Of a DNA stretch of 64,000 nucleotides, positions 33,893 through 42,621 are shown in pieces (position 1 is the first letter of the stretch; each line of letters starts with the position of its first letter). Both the position numbers and the translations under genes were made by a program. Under the pieces are notes generated by a model. It saw only the letters and a program-made list of their open reading frames with translations. It was not told the DNA's origin and searched no databases. Source of the DNA: JAFMJV01 sp034436555 (GTDB taxonomy: Bacteria > Chloroflexota > Limnocylindria > Limnocylindrales > CSP1-4); the NCBI GenBank assembly GCA_034436555.1, contig DAOTUU010000039.1:89148-153147 (forward strand), given 5' to 3'.

Positions 33893-35695
33893 CTACCGCA
33901 GCCGGATGGACGCTCGGTCCGTCTCCTCCTGCCCGCCTCGGTCGCGGGCCACCACCCGGAGGTCGATGCGTCCCGCCGGGCCCCCCTTGGCGACCTTGAA
34001 CGTCGCCTTGAGCGTGTGGCTGTTCGTGCGGTCCATCCGGACGATCCGCGGCGACAGGCCGGGCTGGTCGATGTGGAGGGTGGCGCCCGCGGCCAGCGGC
34101 TCGAGGCTGCGCGCGACGATGCTGACCTTCTGGCCCCGCCGGACGATCCGGTGGTCCACGCGGAGGGTCCAGTCACCCACCTGCACCGGCAGCTCGTACC
34201 GCAGCGTGCCCAGTTCCGTGCGCGCCGAGACGACCGCGACGTAGTGACCGTCGGCGACGAAGGTGCCGTCGTCGCCCCGGCCATCCCAGCGCCAGCGGAG
34301 CGGGCCGGCCTTGAGGGACGCGCCGTCGAGGCCCGTGCGCACGACCTCATCGCCGTGCCGGATGCGGATGGTGACGGCCGCATCCGTCCGGAGTCTGCTG
34401 CCGATGCCGACGGTGGCCGCCAGCCGGTCTCCGTCGCGGGCGTGGATCCCGTCCGCGGTCAGGCGCGGCCGGGGCAGGACGGTGAGCACGACCGCCTCGG
34501 CCGTGGCGGTCTCGCCCACGTTGCCGGCACGGTCGCGCGGCGTCAGGCGGATCGCGTAGCGGCCGTCCGGGACCACGCGGCCGTCCGTCGCCCGCCCGTC
34601 CCAGAGCGTCCGACCCACCCCTCGCTCGGCGCGCTGCTGTGCGGTCCGCAGCACGACACCCGCCGCATCACGGACCTCCAGGTCGATGGTCGCGGTCTCC
34701 GAGAGAGAGCGCTGGACCAGCATCTGGTCGTCCACGCCGTCGCCGTCGGGGCTGAACACGAGCGTCTTGTCGGCGCCCGCGATGCGTCCACCATCGGTCG
34801 TCCCGATGCCCTTGATGCGCAGCGTGGGTGGGGTGGCGTCGATCGGCTGTGCCTCGCCGCGCCATGACGATGCGGTCAGGTCCAGGTCGCCGGTGATCGC
34901 CCGAAGATGGCCGTAGCGCTTGTGGGGATCAAGATGGACGCGAGCCCCCCTGGTGCGGGTGGAGTCGCGGTAGTAGTCGTCCCAGCCCACGAAACCGTCG
35001 TACCAGCCATCCGTGGCGGGCGTCTCGAAGATCTGGTCCATCGTCCGGTCGGTGGTCGCCAGCAGTTGCGGCAGGTTCATCGACTGGCGCCAGCCGAGCG
35101 CGAACACGACGCCCGCTCCCGCGTCCAGGAAGCCCGACGCGAAGTTGCTCACGCGCCTCGTCGCGAGGTCCCGGTCGAACACGGGCGGCATGTATCCCTC
35201 GCCGTTGCCGGCGGAATAGCACAGGCGGTGGAGGAGCACGACCGCGTCCGCGCCGAGGCGCACCTTGTCGCGGATGAAGTCCTCGCCGTAGTACTTCGTG
35301 GGGCCGCTCCTGCCGCACGCGCCGTCGCACGGATTGAGCCCGAACCCGTCCTTGGACTCGCCGCGGAAGGGGCCCATGGGCGAGGGCCAGCCGTTGCCGT
35401 GGCCCAGGTACACCACGAGCTTCGCGCCCTGGATGGCGCCCCTGACGCGCGCCCAGGTGGCATGCGGCGTGAAGACGCGGCGGACGTCCATGCCCTGTGC
35501 CTCAGCCTGCCGGGCGATCCGCTCACCCTCGTCCAGGTACTCCTCGGTGGAGGAGGAGGCCGGGCCGACGATGATGACGGCCTTGAGTCCTGCCGCGTCG
35601 CTTCCCGCGCGCGCGCCGGAGGCGTGCGCTGCGATCATGCCCACCGCGACGACGATCGCGACCAGCAGCAGGGCGGTCGCGGACGCTGGGGACAT
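33893..35695 (-). CDS. Secreted caspase-like protein with FlgD-like repeats
   Basis: 600 residues with an N-terminal signal or anchor helix (SATALLLVAIVVAVGMIAAHASGARAG). Residues 30-240 include a YLGHGNGW block and a later LLHRLCYSAGNGEG block; the HGxG plus conserved-Cys order resembles the His and Cys blocks of caspase-fold peptidases such as gingipain/C25, though a direct family match is not certain. Then come FSPDGDGVDD and two or more Ig-like repeats of the FlgD type (WDGRATDGRVVPDGRYAIRL, WDGRGDDGTFVADGHYVAVV). It is likely exported and attached to the cell surface. The 452-bp upstream region is described separately. Confidence 0.72.
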   Translation of the reverse strand: MSPASATALLLVAIVVAVGMIAAHASGARAGSDAAGLKAVIIVGPASSSTEEYLDEGERIARQAEAQGMDVRRVFTPHATWARVRGAIQGAKLVVYLGHGNGWPSPMGPFRGESKDGFGLNPCDGACGRSGPTKYYGEDFIRDKVRLGADAVVLLHRLCYSAGNGEGYMPPVFDRDLATRRVSNFASGFLDAGAGVVFALGWRQSMNLPQLLATTDRTMDQIFETPATDGWYDGFVGWDDYYRDSTRTRGARVHLDPHKRYGHLRAITGDLDLTASSWRGEAQPIDATPPTLRIKGIGTTDGGRIAGADKTLVFSPDGDGVDDQMLVQRSLSETATIDLEVRDAAGVVLRTAQQRAERGVGRTLWDGRATDGRVVPDGRYAIRLTPRDRAGNVGETATAEAVVLTVLPRPRLTADGIHARDGDRLAATVGIGSRLRTDAAVTIRIRHGDEVVRTGLDGASLKAGPLRWRWDGRGDDGTFVADGHYVAVVSARTELGTLRYELPVQVGDWTLRVDHRIVRRGQKVSIVARSLEPLAAGATLHIDQPGLSPRIVRMDRTNSHTLKATFKVAKGGPAGRIDLRVVARDRGGQEETDRASIRLR

Positions 35696-36147
35696 CCGAG
35701 CTGGAGCGTGTCCAAGCCTCGTGAACGACGCCCGCTGGGCGCCTTGCGCTCGTTCGCGCAATAGGTTGCCTCCCCCCTGCCAGAACACCACGGGTGATCC
35801 CGCGGCGACGGTGGTGCCGCTGCCGGGTTCCGACCAGGAGGTGGGGCTGAAGGGTGCGCACCCACCGGATGTCCCGCTGCGCCCCGCGCGGAGGGACGGA
35901 CATGCTGGGGCATGCCTGAAGGGTGGGTGCCGGCGCGTCGAGTCGAGGTGCGGTGGGCTCCGCGGGGACGTCCACGGCGGACGTCACGGCTCCTGCTCGG
36001 TCGGCAGTCTTCGATTGGGCCTCGCTCTGCTCGGCACGGGCCGTGCCGACTGTCGGGCAGGATAGCCCGTCCGGGGCCGCCTGTCACCACCCCGCCGCAT
36101 CGCCGCACCGTGTCGCCGGCGCGCAAACCGCGCTAGGCTTCGGGGTC
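35696..36147. other. Divergent region between secreted protein and adenosine deaminase genes
   Basis: No gene is supported here. An 8-bp hairpin TCGGCACG-GGC-CGTGCCGA is at 36031-36049, and TAGGCT at 36134-36139 is the -10 of the deaminase gene. I see no convincing riboswitch or further repeat. Confidence 0.4.
36134..36139 (+). promoter_or_regulatory. -10 box of the adenosine deaminase gene
   Basis: TAGGCT ends 8 nt before the ATG at 36148 with no Shine-Dalgarno between. Confidence 0.45.
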
Positions 36148-37257
36148 ATGATCGCCGCCGATGTCATCCGCGACGCGCCGAAGGTGCTGCTCCACGACCA
36201 CCTGGACGGCGGGCTCCGCCCATCCACCGTCATCGAACTCGCCCGCGAGACCGGCTACCGCGGGTTGCCCACGCAGGACCCCGGGGAGCTTGGTGCCTGG
36301 TTCCGATCCGGCGCCGACCGCAAGAGCCTGGAGTCCTACCTGGAGGGCTTCAGTCACACCGTGGGGGTGATGCAGGCTCCCGACGCGATCGCGCGCGTGG
36401 CCGCCGAGTGCGTCGAGGACCTGGCGGCCGACGGCATCGTGTATGCCGAGGTCCGGTATGCCCCCGAGCTGTCCACCCAGGGTGGACTGTCCCTGGACGA
36501 GGTGATGGCCGCGTGGCTGCGCGGACTCGAGGCTGGGATGGCAGGTGCCGAGGCGGCCGGCCGGTCCATCACGGTGCGCGCGATCGTGACCGCGATGCGC
36601 CAGTTCGCCCGATCTGCGGAGATCGCGGAGCTCTCCGTGCGCCATCGCGACGCGGGTGTCGTGGGCTTCGACATCGCCGGTCCCGAGGCGGGGTTCCCGC
36701 CATCCCGCCACCTGGACGCCTTCCAGCTCATCCATCGCGCCAACTTCCACGTCACGATCCACGCAGGCGAGGCGTTCGGGCTGCCGTCCATCTGGGAGGC
36801 GCTCCAGTGGTGCGGCGCGGAGCGCCTGGGCCACGGCGTGCGGATCGTCGACGACATCGCGATCGAGCCCGACGGTCGAATCCGCATGGGTCGCCTGGCC
36901 CAGTACGTGCGCGACCGACGCGTGCCGCTGGAGATGTGTCCCACCTCCAACGTCCACACGGGGGCCGTCGCCACCTTCGCGGACCACCCCATCGACCTGC
37001 TGCGTCGCCTGCGGTTCCGGGTCACCCTGAACACGGACAATCGGCTCATGAGCGGCGTCACGCTGAGTGATGAGTTCGCGGCGCTCGACCGAACGTTCGG
37101 AGTCGGGCTGGACGAGATGCAGTGGCTGACCCTGAACGCGATGAAGAGCTCCTTCGCTCCGTTCGACCAGCGGCTGCGATTGATCAACGGCACCATCAAG
37201 CCGGGCTACGCCCGGCTGATGGCCGAGGAGCAGGCGAAGGGCCCCACGCTCGTCTGA
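36148..37257 (+). CDS. add: Adenosine deaminase
   Basis: 369 residues converting adenosine (or a related aminopurine nucleoside) to inosine. The zinc and catalytic set is complete: HDHLDG near the N-terminus, HAGEAFG with the zinc His and catalytic Glu, ERLGHG with the catalytic His, and TLNTDN with the zinc Asp. The usual SLNTDDP reads TLNTDNRLM, so the second Asp is replaced by Asn, which may alter base contacts or specificity. The gene has a leaderless-type promoter and ends 3 nt from a convergent zinc-ribbon gene. It could feed the purine nucleoside phosphorylase at 11.5 kb. Confidence 0.93.
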   Translation: MIAADVIRDAPKVLLHDHLDGGLRPSTVIELARETGYRGLPTQDPGELGAWFRSGADRKSLESYLEGFSHTVGVMQAPDAIARVAAECVEDLAADGIVYAEVRYAPELSTQGGLSLDEVMAAWLRGLEAGMAGAEAAGRSITVRAIVTAMRQFARSAEIAELSVRHRDAGVVGFDIAGPEAGFPPSRHLDAFQLIHRANFHVTIHAGEAFGLPSIWEALQWCGAERLGHGVRIVDDIAIEPDGRIRMGRLAQYVRDRRVPLEMCPTSNVHTGAVATFADHPIDLLRRLRFRVTLNTDNRLMSGVTLSDEFAALDRTFGVGLDEMQWLTLNAMKSSFAPFDQRLRLINGTIKPGYARLMAEEQAKGPTLV

Positions 37258-37260
37258 CCC

Positions 37261-37416
37261 TCAGGCCGCGAGCGACCAGGGAACCTCCGCCGGATCGTCC
37301 ACGAGCTCCACCGTGGTGAGGCATGCGGCGCAGGTGAATCGGCCTCCCGAGTCCAGCAGCAGGTCCGCGTCGATGGGGGCATCCTGCTCGCACCAGGGGC
37401 AGGCGATGTGGATCAT
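37261..37416 (-). CDS. Small zinc-ribbon protein
   Basis: 51 residues with two CxxC knuckles, CPWC and CAAC, 21 residues apart, forming a plausible zinc ribbon, then an acidic tail. ATG 37416 is favoured because GGAGG lies 9 nt upstream; an ATG 9 nt earlier would sit directly on that GGAGG. The function is unknown. Confidence 0.7.
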   Translation of the reverse strand: MIHIACPWCEQDAPIDADLLLDSGGRFTCAACLTTVELVDDPAEVPWSLAA

Positions 37417-37599
37417 CAGGTCCATCCTCCGGTCGCCGATCGCGCGGTCGCGATCGCTGGCCTCACCATCGACGCCGTCCGTGCCAGCTCTCATGGCACA
37501 GCCCGAGGGGTCCTGTGGCCTCGGCCCTGCGAGTCTCTCAGACGGCTCCAATGTCGATCCGCCATCATCGCCCCGCCGCTTCTCGCACCGGAGATCCTG

Positions 37600-38883
37600 A
37601 TGACCTCGCCGCCTCGCTCCGTCCATGGCTCTCACGGGCGCGCACGCCGACTCGCGGCGGGCCTGCTGCTGCTCTGCCTGGGCGCCGGCGGGGGCGTCGC
37701 GGCGACACTCGCGATGCCTGCGGCCATGGGCGCGGCCCCGTCGCCCGCGCCGACCGTGGACGACCTGCCCGCGGGCTTCGAGATCTGGGAGGAGGCCTAC
37801 GCGATCGTCCGGGACCACTACGTGGACCCGGAGGCGGCGAGCGACGGGGCCCTGGTCCAGGGTGCCATCCGGGGCATGGTGGATGCCCTCGGCGATACCG
37901 GCCACACGCTGTATCTCACGAAGGAGGAGGTGACCGCGGAGCAGGATGCGCTCGATGGCACGATCGTGGGCATCGGGGTGTCGGTGGACGGGCGAAGCGG
38001 CTCCCACACCATCATCTCCGTGATCGACGGCTCACCCGCCGACCGCGCCGGCCTGCGCACCGGGGAGGCGATCGTCGCGGTCGACGGGGCGCGTGTCGAT
38101 CGCGCCACCACCGATGAGCTGATCCGCCGCGTGCGCGGAGAGCCCGGCACCGCCCTTGACCTGCGGATCCGCGGTCGTGACGGACGCGTGCGCGACGTCA
38201 CCCTGGTGCGCGACCACATCACGCTGCCCGCGGTGTCCTGGGCGCTCGCGCCCGGCACCCGCGTGGCGGTCATCCGTCTCGTCCAGTTCTCCTCGGGGGC
38301 CGGCCGTGACGTGGAGCGCGCCGCGCGCGGCGCGCTCGCCGCAGGGGCGCAGGCGGTCGTGCTGGACCTGCGCGGCAATCCCGGCGGTCTGCTCGACGAG
38401 GCGGTCAGGGTGGCCGGCACGTTCCTGGAGGACGGCGTGGTCTATCGCTGGCGCGACCGTCAGGGCCGGGGTGACACCCAGGAGGTGCGCGGCGATGCGA
38501 CCATCCCGGACCTGCCGATGGTGGTCCTGGTGGACTACGGCTCGGCCAGCTCCGCGGAGATCGTGGCGGCTGCCCTGCGGGACAATGACCGGGCGCGCGT
38601 CGTGGGTGAGACCACGTACGGCACGGGCACGGTGCTCAACGTGTTCCCGCTGTCCGATGGTTCGGCCATCCGGCTCGGCGTCCAGCACTGGCGAACGCCC
38701 GACGATCAGGACGTGTTCCAGACCGGAGTCGAGCCCGACATCAGGGTCGCACTGCCGGTCGATGGGGTCACCGTCGAACCATCCGAGCTGGAGGACATGA
38801 CCGCCGGGGAGTTCGCTCGGGCAGGCGATCGCCAGCTGCGACGCGCCATCCGGATGCTGACGGCGCCGGCGCCCCGTCGGTGA
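37600..38883 (+). CDS. CtpA-like S41 peptidase, catalytic Lys absent
   Basis: 427 residues: signal peptide (17-45), helical N-domain, PDZ domain (about 118-205, GIGVSVDGRSGSHTIISVIDGSPADRAGLRTGEAIVAVDG), and S41 core with DLRGNPGG and YGSASSAEIVAAAL containing the presumed nucleophile Ser near 315-317. The usual GxxTFGKGxVQ reads GETTYGTGTVL, so the dyad Lys is Thr342 and the following Gln is Leu346. Either another base replaces the Lys or the protein is inactive and acts as a binding protein. It is exported and transcribed divergently from the zinc-ribbon gene. Confidence 0.9.
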   Translation: MTSPPRSVHGSHGRARRLAAGLLLLCLGAGGGVAATLAMPAAMGAAPSPAPTVDDLPAGFEIWEEAYAIVRDHYVDPEAASDGALVQGAIRGMVDALGDTGHTLYLTKEEVTAEQDALDGTIVGIGVSVDGRSGSHTIISVIDGSPADRAGLRTGEAIVAVDGARVDRATTDELIRRVRGEPGTALDLRIRGRDGRVRDVTLVRDHITLPAVSWALAPGTRVAVIRLVQFSSGAGRDVERAARGALAAGAQAVVLDLRGNPGGLLDEAVRVAGTFLEDGVVYRWRDRQGRGDTQEVRGDATIPDLPMVVLVDYGSASSAEIVAAALRDNDRARVVGETTYGTGTVLNVFPLSDGSAIRLGVQHWRTPDDQDVFQTGVEPDIRVALPVDGVTVEPSELEDMTAGEFARAGDRQLRRAIRMLTAPAPRR

Positions 38884-38987
38884 GCGACAGGCCAGCGACG
38901 GGACCGCGGCGATCGTAGGATCGACGGCGAGGCGCACGGCTCTGCCGCGGGACGCCGGTCGGAACACGCACCCGGGTCGCGACGGTC

Positions 38988-40214
38988 ATGAAGGTCCTGC
39001 TGGTCGGAGTCGGAACGGTCGGTGAGGCGATCGCGCGCCTGAGCGCCGGTCGGCCCTGGTTGGAGCGGTTGGTGCTCGCCGACTTCGACCTCGACCGGGC
39101 CCGCCGCGTGGCGGATTCGATCGGCGACGCGCGCAGCCATCCGGTCGCACGCATCGATGCCTCCGATGCCGGCGCCGTGGAGGCCCTCGCGCGGGCGCAC
39201 GGCGTGGACCTCGTGATGAACGCCGTCGATCCGCGCTTCCTGATGCCGGTGTTCCGCGGCGCCCTCGCCGCAGACGCCGACTACATGGACATGGCGGTGA
39301 GCCTCTCGCAGCCCCACCCGACCGACCCGTACTCCGTGCCCGGCCTGAAGCTGGGTGACGAGCAGCTCGCGATGGCCGCCGAGTGGGAGTCGCGGGGACG
39401 CCTCGCGCTCATCGGGCAGGGCATGGACCCGGGGCTGTCGCAGGTGTTCGCCGCGCACGCCGCCAAGCACGACTTCGACGAGATCCACGAGATCAACGTC
39501 CGAGACGGCGGCGACCTGCGCATCGAGGGCCACGGGTTCGCGACCGTGTTCTCCATCTGGACGACCATCGAGGAGTGCCTCAACCCGCCCATCGTGTGGG
39601 AGCGCGATCGCGGCTTCTTCACCCTGCCGCCGTTCTCCGAGCCGGAGCGCTTCGTCTTTCCCGAGGGCGTGGGGCCCGTGGAGTGCGTCCACGTGGAGCA
39701 CGAGGAGGTGACGCTCCTGCCGCGCGTCCTCGATGCCCGCCGGGTGACCTTCAAGTACGCCCTGGGGGACGCATTCATCAACGTCCTGCGGGTGCTCCAC
39801 GCGATCGGCCTGGATCGCAACGACCCCATCAGCGTGCGCGGCCAGCAGGTCCGACCCCGGGACGTGGTCACCGCGCTCGTGCCCGATCCGGCCACGCTCG
39901 GTGGGCACATGTTCGGCCGGGCGATCGTGGGCACCCACGTCACCGGCATCAGGGACGGCCGACCCCGGGAGATCTACCACTACCAGATGTGCGATGCACA
40001 GGACACGCTGCGCCGTCACGGGCTCCAGCCGGTCGCATGGCAGACCGGCTTCAACCCGGTCGTCGCCATGGAGCTGCTGGCGGAGGGCGTCTGGACCGGC
40101 TCGGGCGTGCTGTCGGCGGAGGCGTTCGACCCCGACCCGTACCTCGCGATCCTGGATCGGGACGGCATCCACCATGCGACGATGGAGATCGAGCCCGGGC
40201 ACGCCGTCGCCTGA
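38988..40214 (+). CDS. Saccharopine dehydrogenase-like oxidoreductase
   Basis: 408 residues with an N-terminal Rossmann motif GVGTVGEAIARLSAGR and the saccharopine dehydrogenase architecture: an NAD(P) domain of about 130 residues, a substrate domain, and a C-terminal return to the first domain. FDPDPYLAIL and GQGMDPGLSQVFAAHA are typical of lysine-degradation or homospermidine/carboxynorspermidine-type relatives. The exact amino-acid substrate cannot be read. TAGGAT at 38915-38920 is a candidate -10, giving a leader near 60 nt. Confidence 0.87.
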   Translation: MKVLLVGVGTVGEAIARLSAGRPWLERLVLADFDLDRARRVADSIGDARSHPVARIDASDAGAVEALARAHGVDLVMNAVDPRFLMPVFRGALAADADYMDMAVSLSQPHPTDPYSVPGLKLGDEQLAMAAEWESRGRLALIGQGMDPGLSQVFAAHAAKHDFDEIHEINVRDGGDLRIEGHGFATVFSIWTTIEECLNPPIVWERDRGFFTLPPFSEPERFVFPEGVGPVECVHVEHEEVTLLPRVLDARRVTFKYALGDAFINVLRVLHAIGLDRNDPISVRGQQVRPRDVVTALVPDPATLGGHMFGRAIVGTHVTGIRDGRPREIYHYQMCDAQDTLRRHGLQPVAWQTGFNPVVAMELLAEGVWTGSGVLSAEAFDPDPYLAILDRDGIHHATMEIEPGHAVA

Positions 40215-40409
40215 CCCCGCGCCACGCCTGATCCCCGGACCGCACCAGACCACCCGGTACCGGTCGGAAGGGGACCATCGGGGGAGTGGCGGCGTCGTCT
40301 CGACGGGGCATCGTCTGAGCCCTACGAACCATCGCCGCCGCGGGTGATCCGGAGTGGCGGTCCGGCGGCCGTCCAGCCGTGGGCGGCGCGCCGGGGGAAG
40401 GGACTCGCC

Positions 40410-41252
40410 GTGCTCCACCGCCTCCGCTCCCACCTGTCGCATGGCCGTCGGCGTCGGCTCGTGCCGCTGCTGCTGGCGCTGGCCGTCGTGGCGCCGCTGG
40501 CGCCTGGACTGGCACTGGGCGCCCGGCCCGACAAGGCGCCCGACCGCCTCGGCGAGTTCCTGTGGGCCCTGGCGGGCCGCGAGTCGGGCTGGGACTACAC
40601 CACGCGAAACCTGACGTCGGGGGCCTATGGTCGGTACCAGATCATGCCCGTGAACTGGCCCCACTGGGCCGACCGATACCTGGGTGATCGATGGGCCGAC
40701 CCCACGCCGCGGAACCAGGAGCTCGTGGCGCGCGGCAAGGTCTCCGGTCTCCATGCGTGGCTCGGTTCGTGGCGGCGCGTCGCGTACTGGTGGCTGAGCG
40801 GCCTGACCGAGACCGACGAGCGGCGCTGGTCGGCGGTCGCGCGCGACTACGTGGACGACATCATGGCGCTCATGCGGCGCGCCCCCGAGGGCGGCGACCC
40901 CATCCCGCCCGGTCCGAGTGCCGACGCGCCCCTCGCGGACAGGGGAGACTGGCGGATCGCGGTGGGTGGGACGCCGCTGCGGTCCAGGGCGGGCGGTGGC
41001 GCGCGCGTCGCCACGGTCGGTGACGGCGGCGTGGTCTTCGTCCAGGCCGCGCGCACGAGCCGACGCGGCGTGCTGTGGCTGAAGGTGTCCACGAAGCGCG
41101 GCACCATCGGCTGGATGAGCATCCGCCGGTCCGCGCCCTGGGACCGCCCCGACCACCCCGACCGATGGCCCCGCGACGGGAGGGTGACACGTCCCGGGCC
41201 GAAGCCACAGCCCGACGACGCCCGCCGGCGCGCCCGACCGCGGCCCCGCTGA
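40410..41252 (+). CDS. Secreted transglycosylase-like protein with SH3-type domain
   Basis: 280 residues. Starting at GTG 40410 gives a good signal peptide (basic n-region HRLRSHLSHGRRRR, hydrophobic LVPLLLALAVVAPLAPGLALG). The mature part begins with AGRESGWDYTTRNLTSGAYGRYQIM, the lysozyme/lytic transglycosylase-like pattern with the catalytic Glu after GR, and later WRIAVGGTPLRSRAGGGARVATV to GTIGWMSI, an SH3-like cell-wall-binding domain. The C-terminus is Arg/Pro-rich. It probably cuts or remodels peptidoglycan. The upstream GTG at 40344 would put a charged stretch before the signal peptide. Confidence 0.85.
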   Translation: MLHRLRSHLSHGRRRRLVPLLLALAVVAPLAPGLALGARPDKAPDRLGEFLWALAGRESGWDYTTRNLTSGAYGRYQIMPVNWPHWADRYLGDRWADPTPRNQELVARGKVSGLHAWLGSWRRVAYWWLSGLTETDERRWSAVARDYVDDIMALMRRAPEGGDPIPPGPSADAPLADRGDWRIAVGGTPLRSRAGGGARVATVGDGGVVFVQAARTSRRGVLWLKVSTKRGTIGWMSIRRSAPWDRPDHPDRWPRDGRVTRPGPKPQPDDARRRARPRPR

Positions 41253-41276
41253 CGCGCAACCGGCGCCCGGCGGCGC

Positions 41277-42515
41277 TCAGGCGTCCGACAGGCCCACGTC
41301 CAGGATCCGATAGTGGAGCGTCCTCGCGGGCGTGATCACCTCCACCGCCTCGCCCGCCCGATGACCCATGAGCGCGCGTCCCACGGGTGACGCGTTGGAG
41401 ATCCGGCCGCGCGCGGGGTCTGCCTCGGTGGAGCCGACGATGTGGAGCAGCGTCTCCTCGCCGTCCGCCAGGACGCGCACCGAGGACCCCAGGATGACCT
41501 CGCCGGTGTGGTCGCCATCGATGACCTGCGCATGCTTGAGCATCTGCTCCAGCGCCTGGATCCGACCCTCCAGGAACGACTGCTCGTTGCGTGCCGCCTG
41601 GTAGTCGGCGTTCTCGCGCAGGTCCCCCAGCTCGCGGGCGAGCTTGACGCGCAGGATCACCTCCGGCCGCTGGACCGTCACGAGGTCGTCCAGCTCGCGC
41701 CGCAGCGCATCATGGCCCGCCTGCGTGACGTGCGTCGGCGGCGGCAGCGGCTTCGCGAGCGGAGCCGCGGCCGGCCGTGTCGTGGAGCGGGTCGGGGAGG
41801 ACGCGGGCCGGCCCGCATCGCGGGTGCGCGTGGCGGCGGACCGTGCGGCGGACCCGGAGGCGCGCGCGGGGCGCGTCGCCGAGGTGGCGCCGGTGGCGCC
41901 CGTGGCGCGCGCGGGTGCCTCGTTGTCCAGCAGCGTGCCCGCCAGGCCCGTCGGGCGCCTCTCTCCGGTGGCGGACTCCAGGTTGGCCCATGGCAGGACC
42001 ACCGCGTGGACGCGCAGCGCCGCCCGCTCCTCGGGCGTCACGGATTCCGCGACGGCGGCCGCCACGGCGTCCTCGTACTCCTCGGGCGCATCGGTCTCCG
42101 CCCACCAGATGCGCAGCTCGGCGAGGTTCTTGAGGACCTTGAGCCAGTGTCCGCCGCTGTGTGGTCGACGGTCCCCCAGGGCGGTGCCATGGAGCGCCGC
42201 GACCCGCGCACCGAGCGACTTCTGGGTGCGGCCCACGTACAGCACGTGCTGTCCGGGCAGCCAGAACGAGCGCAGCCGATCGGCCACGGCGGCGGCTTCG
42301 GGACGGCCCCCGTCCAGGCTGAATCCCGGCACGCGATCGAGCCATGCCCGGATGGCGCCGATGTCGAGCTGGGGCAGCGCCTCGGCGACGGGTGACTCGA
42401 CCAGGAAGATGCCGGGTGCCCGGCTGCGCACCGGCTGGCCCCAGCGGACGGGACCGTCGGTCATCAGGTCAAGCGTGCGCAGCACGGCGGGGGCGGTGAG
42501 GGAACGGACGGGCAT
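41277..42515 (-). CDS. GIY-YIG-like domain fused to GreA/GreB transcription cleavage factor
   Basis: 412 residues in three parts. Residues 1-170 hold a GIY-YIG-like module: GIFLVES, HVLYVGRTQKSLGARVAALHG, then HSGGHWLKVLKNLAELRIWWAET. Residues about 170-255 are an Ala/Thr/Arg linker. Residues 256-412 are a full GreA: an N-terminal antiparallel coiled coil (THVTQAGHDALRRELDDL to QALEQMLKHAQVID, with acidic residues at the tip, RENADYQ) and the C-terminal FKBP-like domain ending LHYRILDVGL. GreA restarts backtracked RNA polymerase. Whether the first part is a nuclease or only a binding module is not known. Confidence 0.88.
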   Translation of the reverse strand: MPVRSLTAPAVLRTLDLMTDGPVRWGQPVRSRAPGIFLVESPVAEALPQLDIGAIRAWLDRVPGFSLDGGRPEAAAVADRLRSFWLPGQHVLYVGRTQKSLGARVAALHGTALGDRRPHSGGHWLKVLKNLAELRIWWAETDAPEEYEDAVAAAVAESVTPEERAALRVHAVVLPWANLESATGERRPTGLAGTLLDNEAPARATGATGATSATRPARASGSAARSAATRTRDAGRPASSPTRSTTRPAAAPLAKPLPPPTHVTQAGHDALRRELDDLVTVQRPEVILRVKLARELGDLRENADYQAARNEQSFLEGRIQALEQMLKHAQVIDGDHTGEVILGSSVRVLADGEETLLHIVGSTEADPARGRISNASPVGRALMGHRAGEAVEVITPARTLHYRILDVGLSDA

Positions 42516-42621
42516 GCTGATAGCGTGACACACGCGGCGCGAGGCGACTGGGCTAGACTCCTGCGGCGCTCGCTGGCCACCCGGGGCAGGCTCGTCGAGC
42601 ACGGAGGAGACCGGGGGATCC

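Noticed and set aside
35696..36147. Riboswitch upstream of the secreted caspase-like gene
   Set aside because: GC-rich stems can be drawn but no conserved core of c-di-GMP, cobalamin, TPP or other classes is visible.
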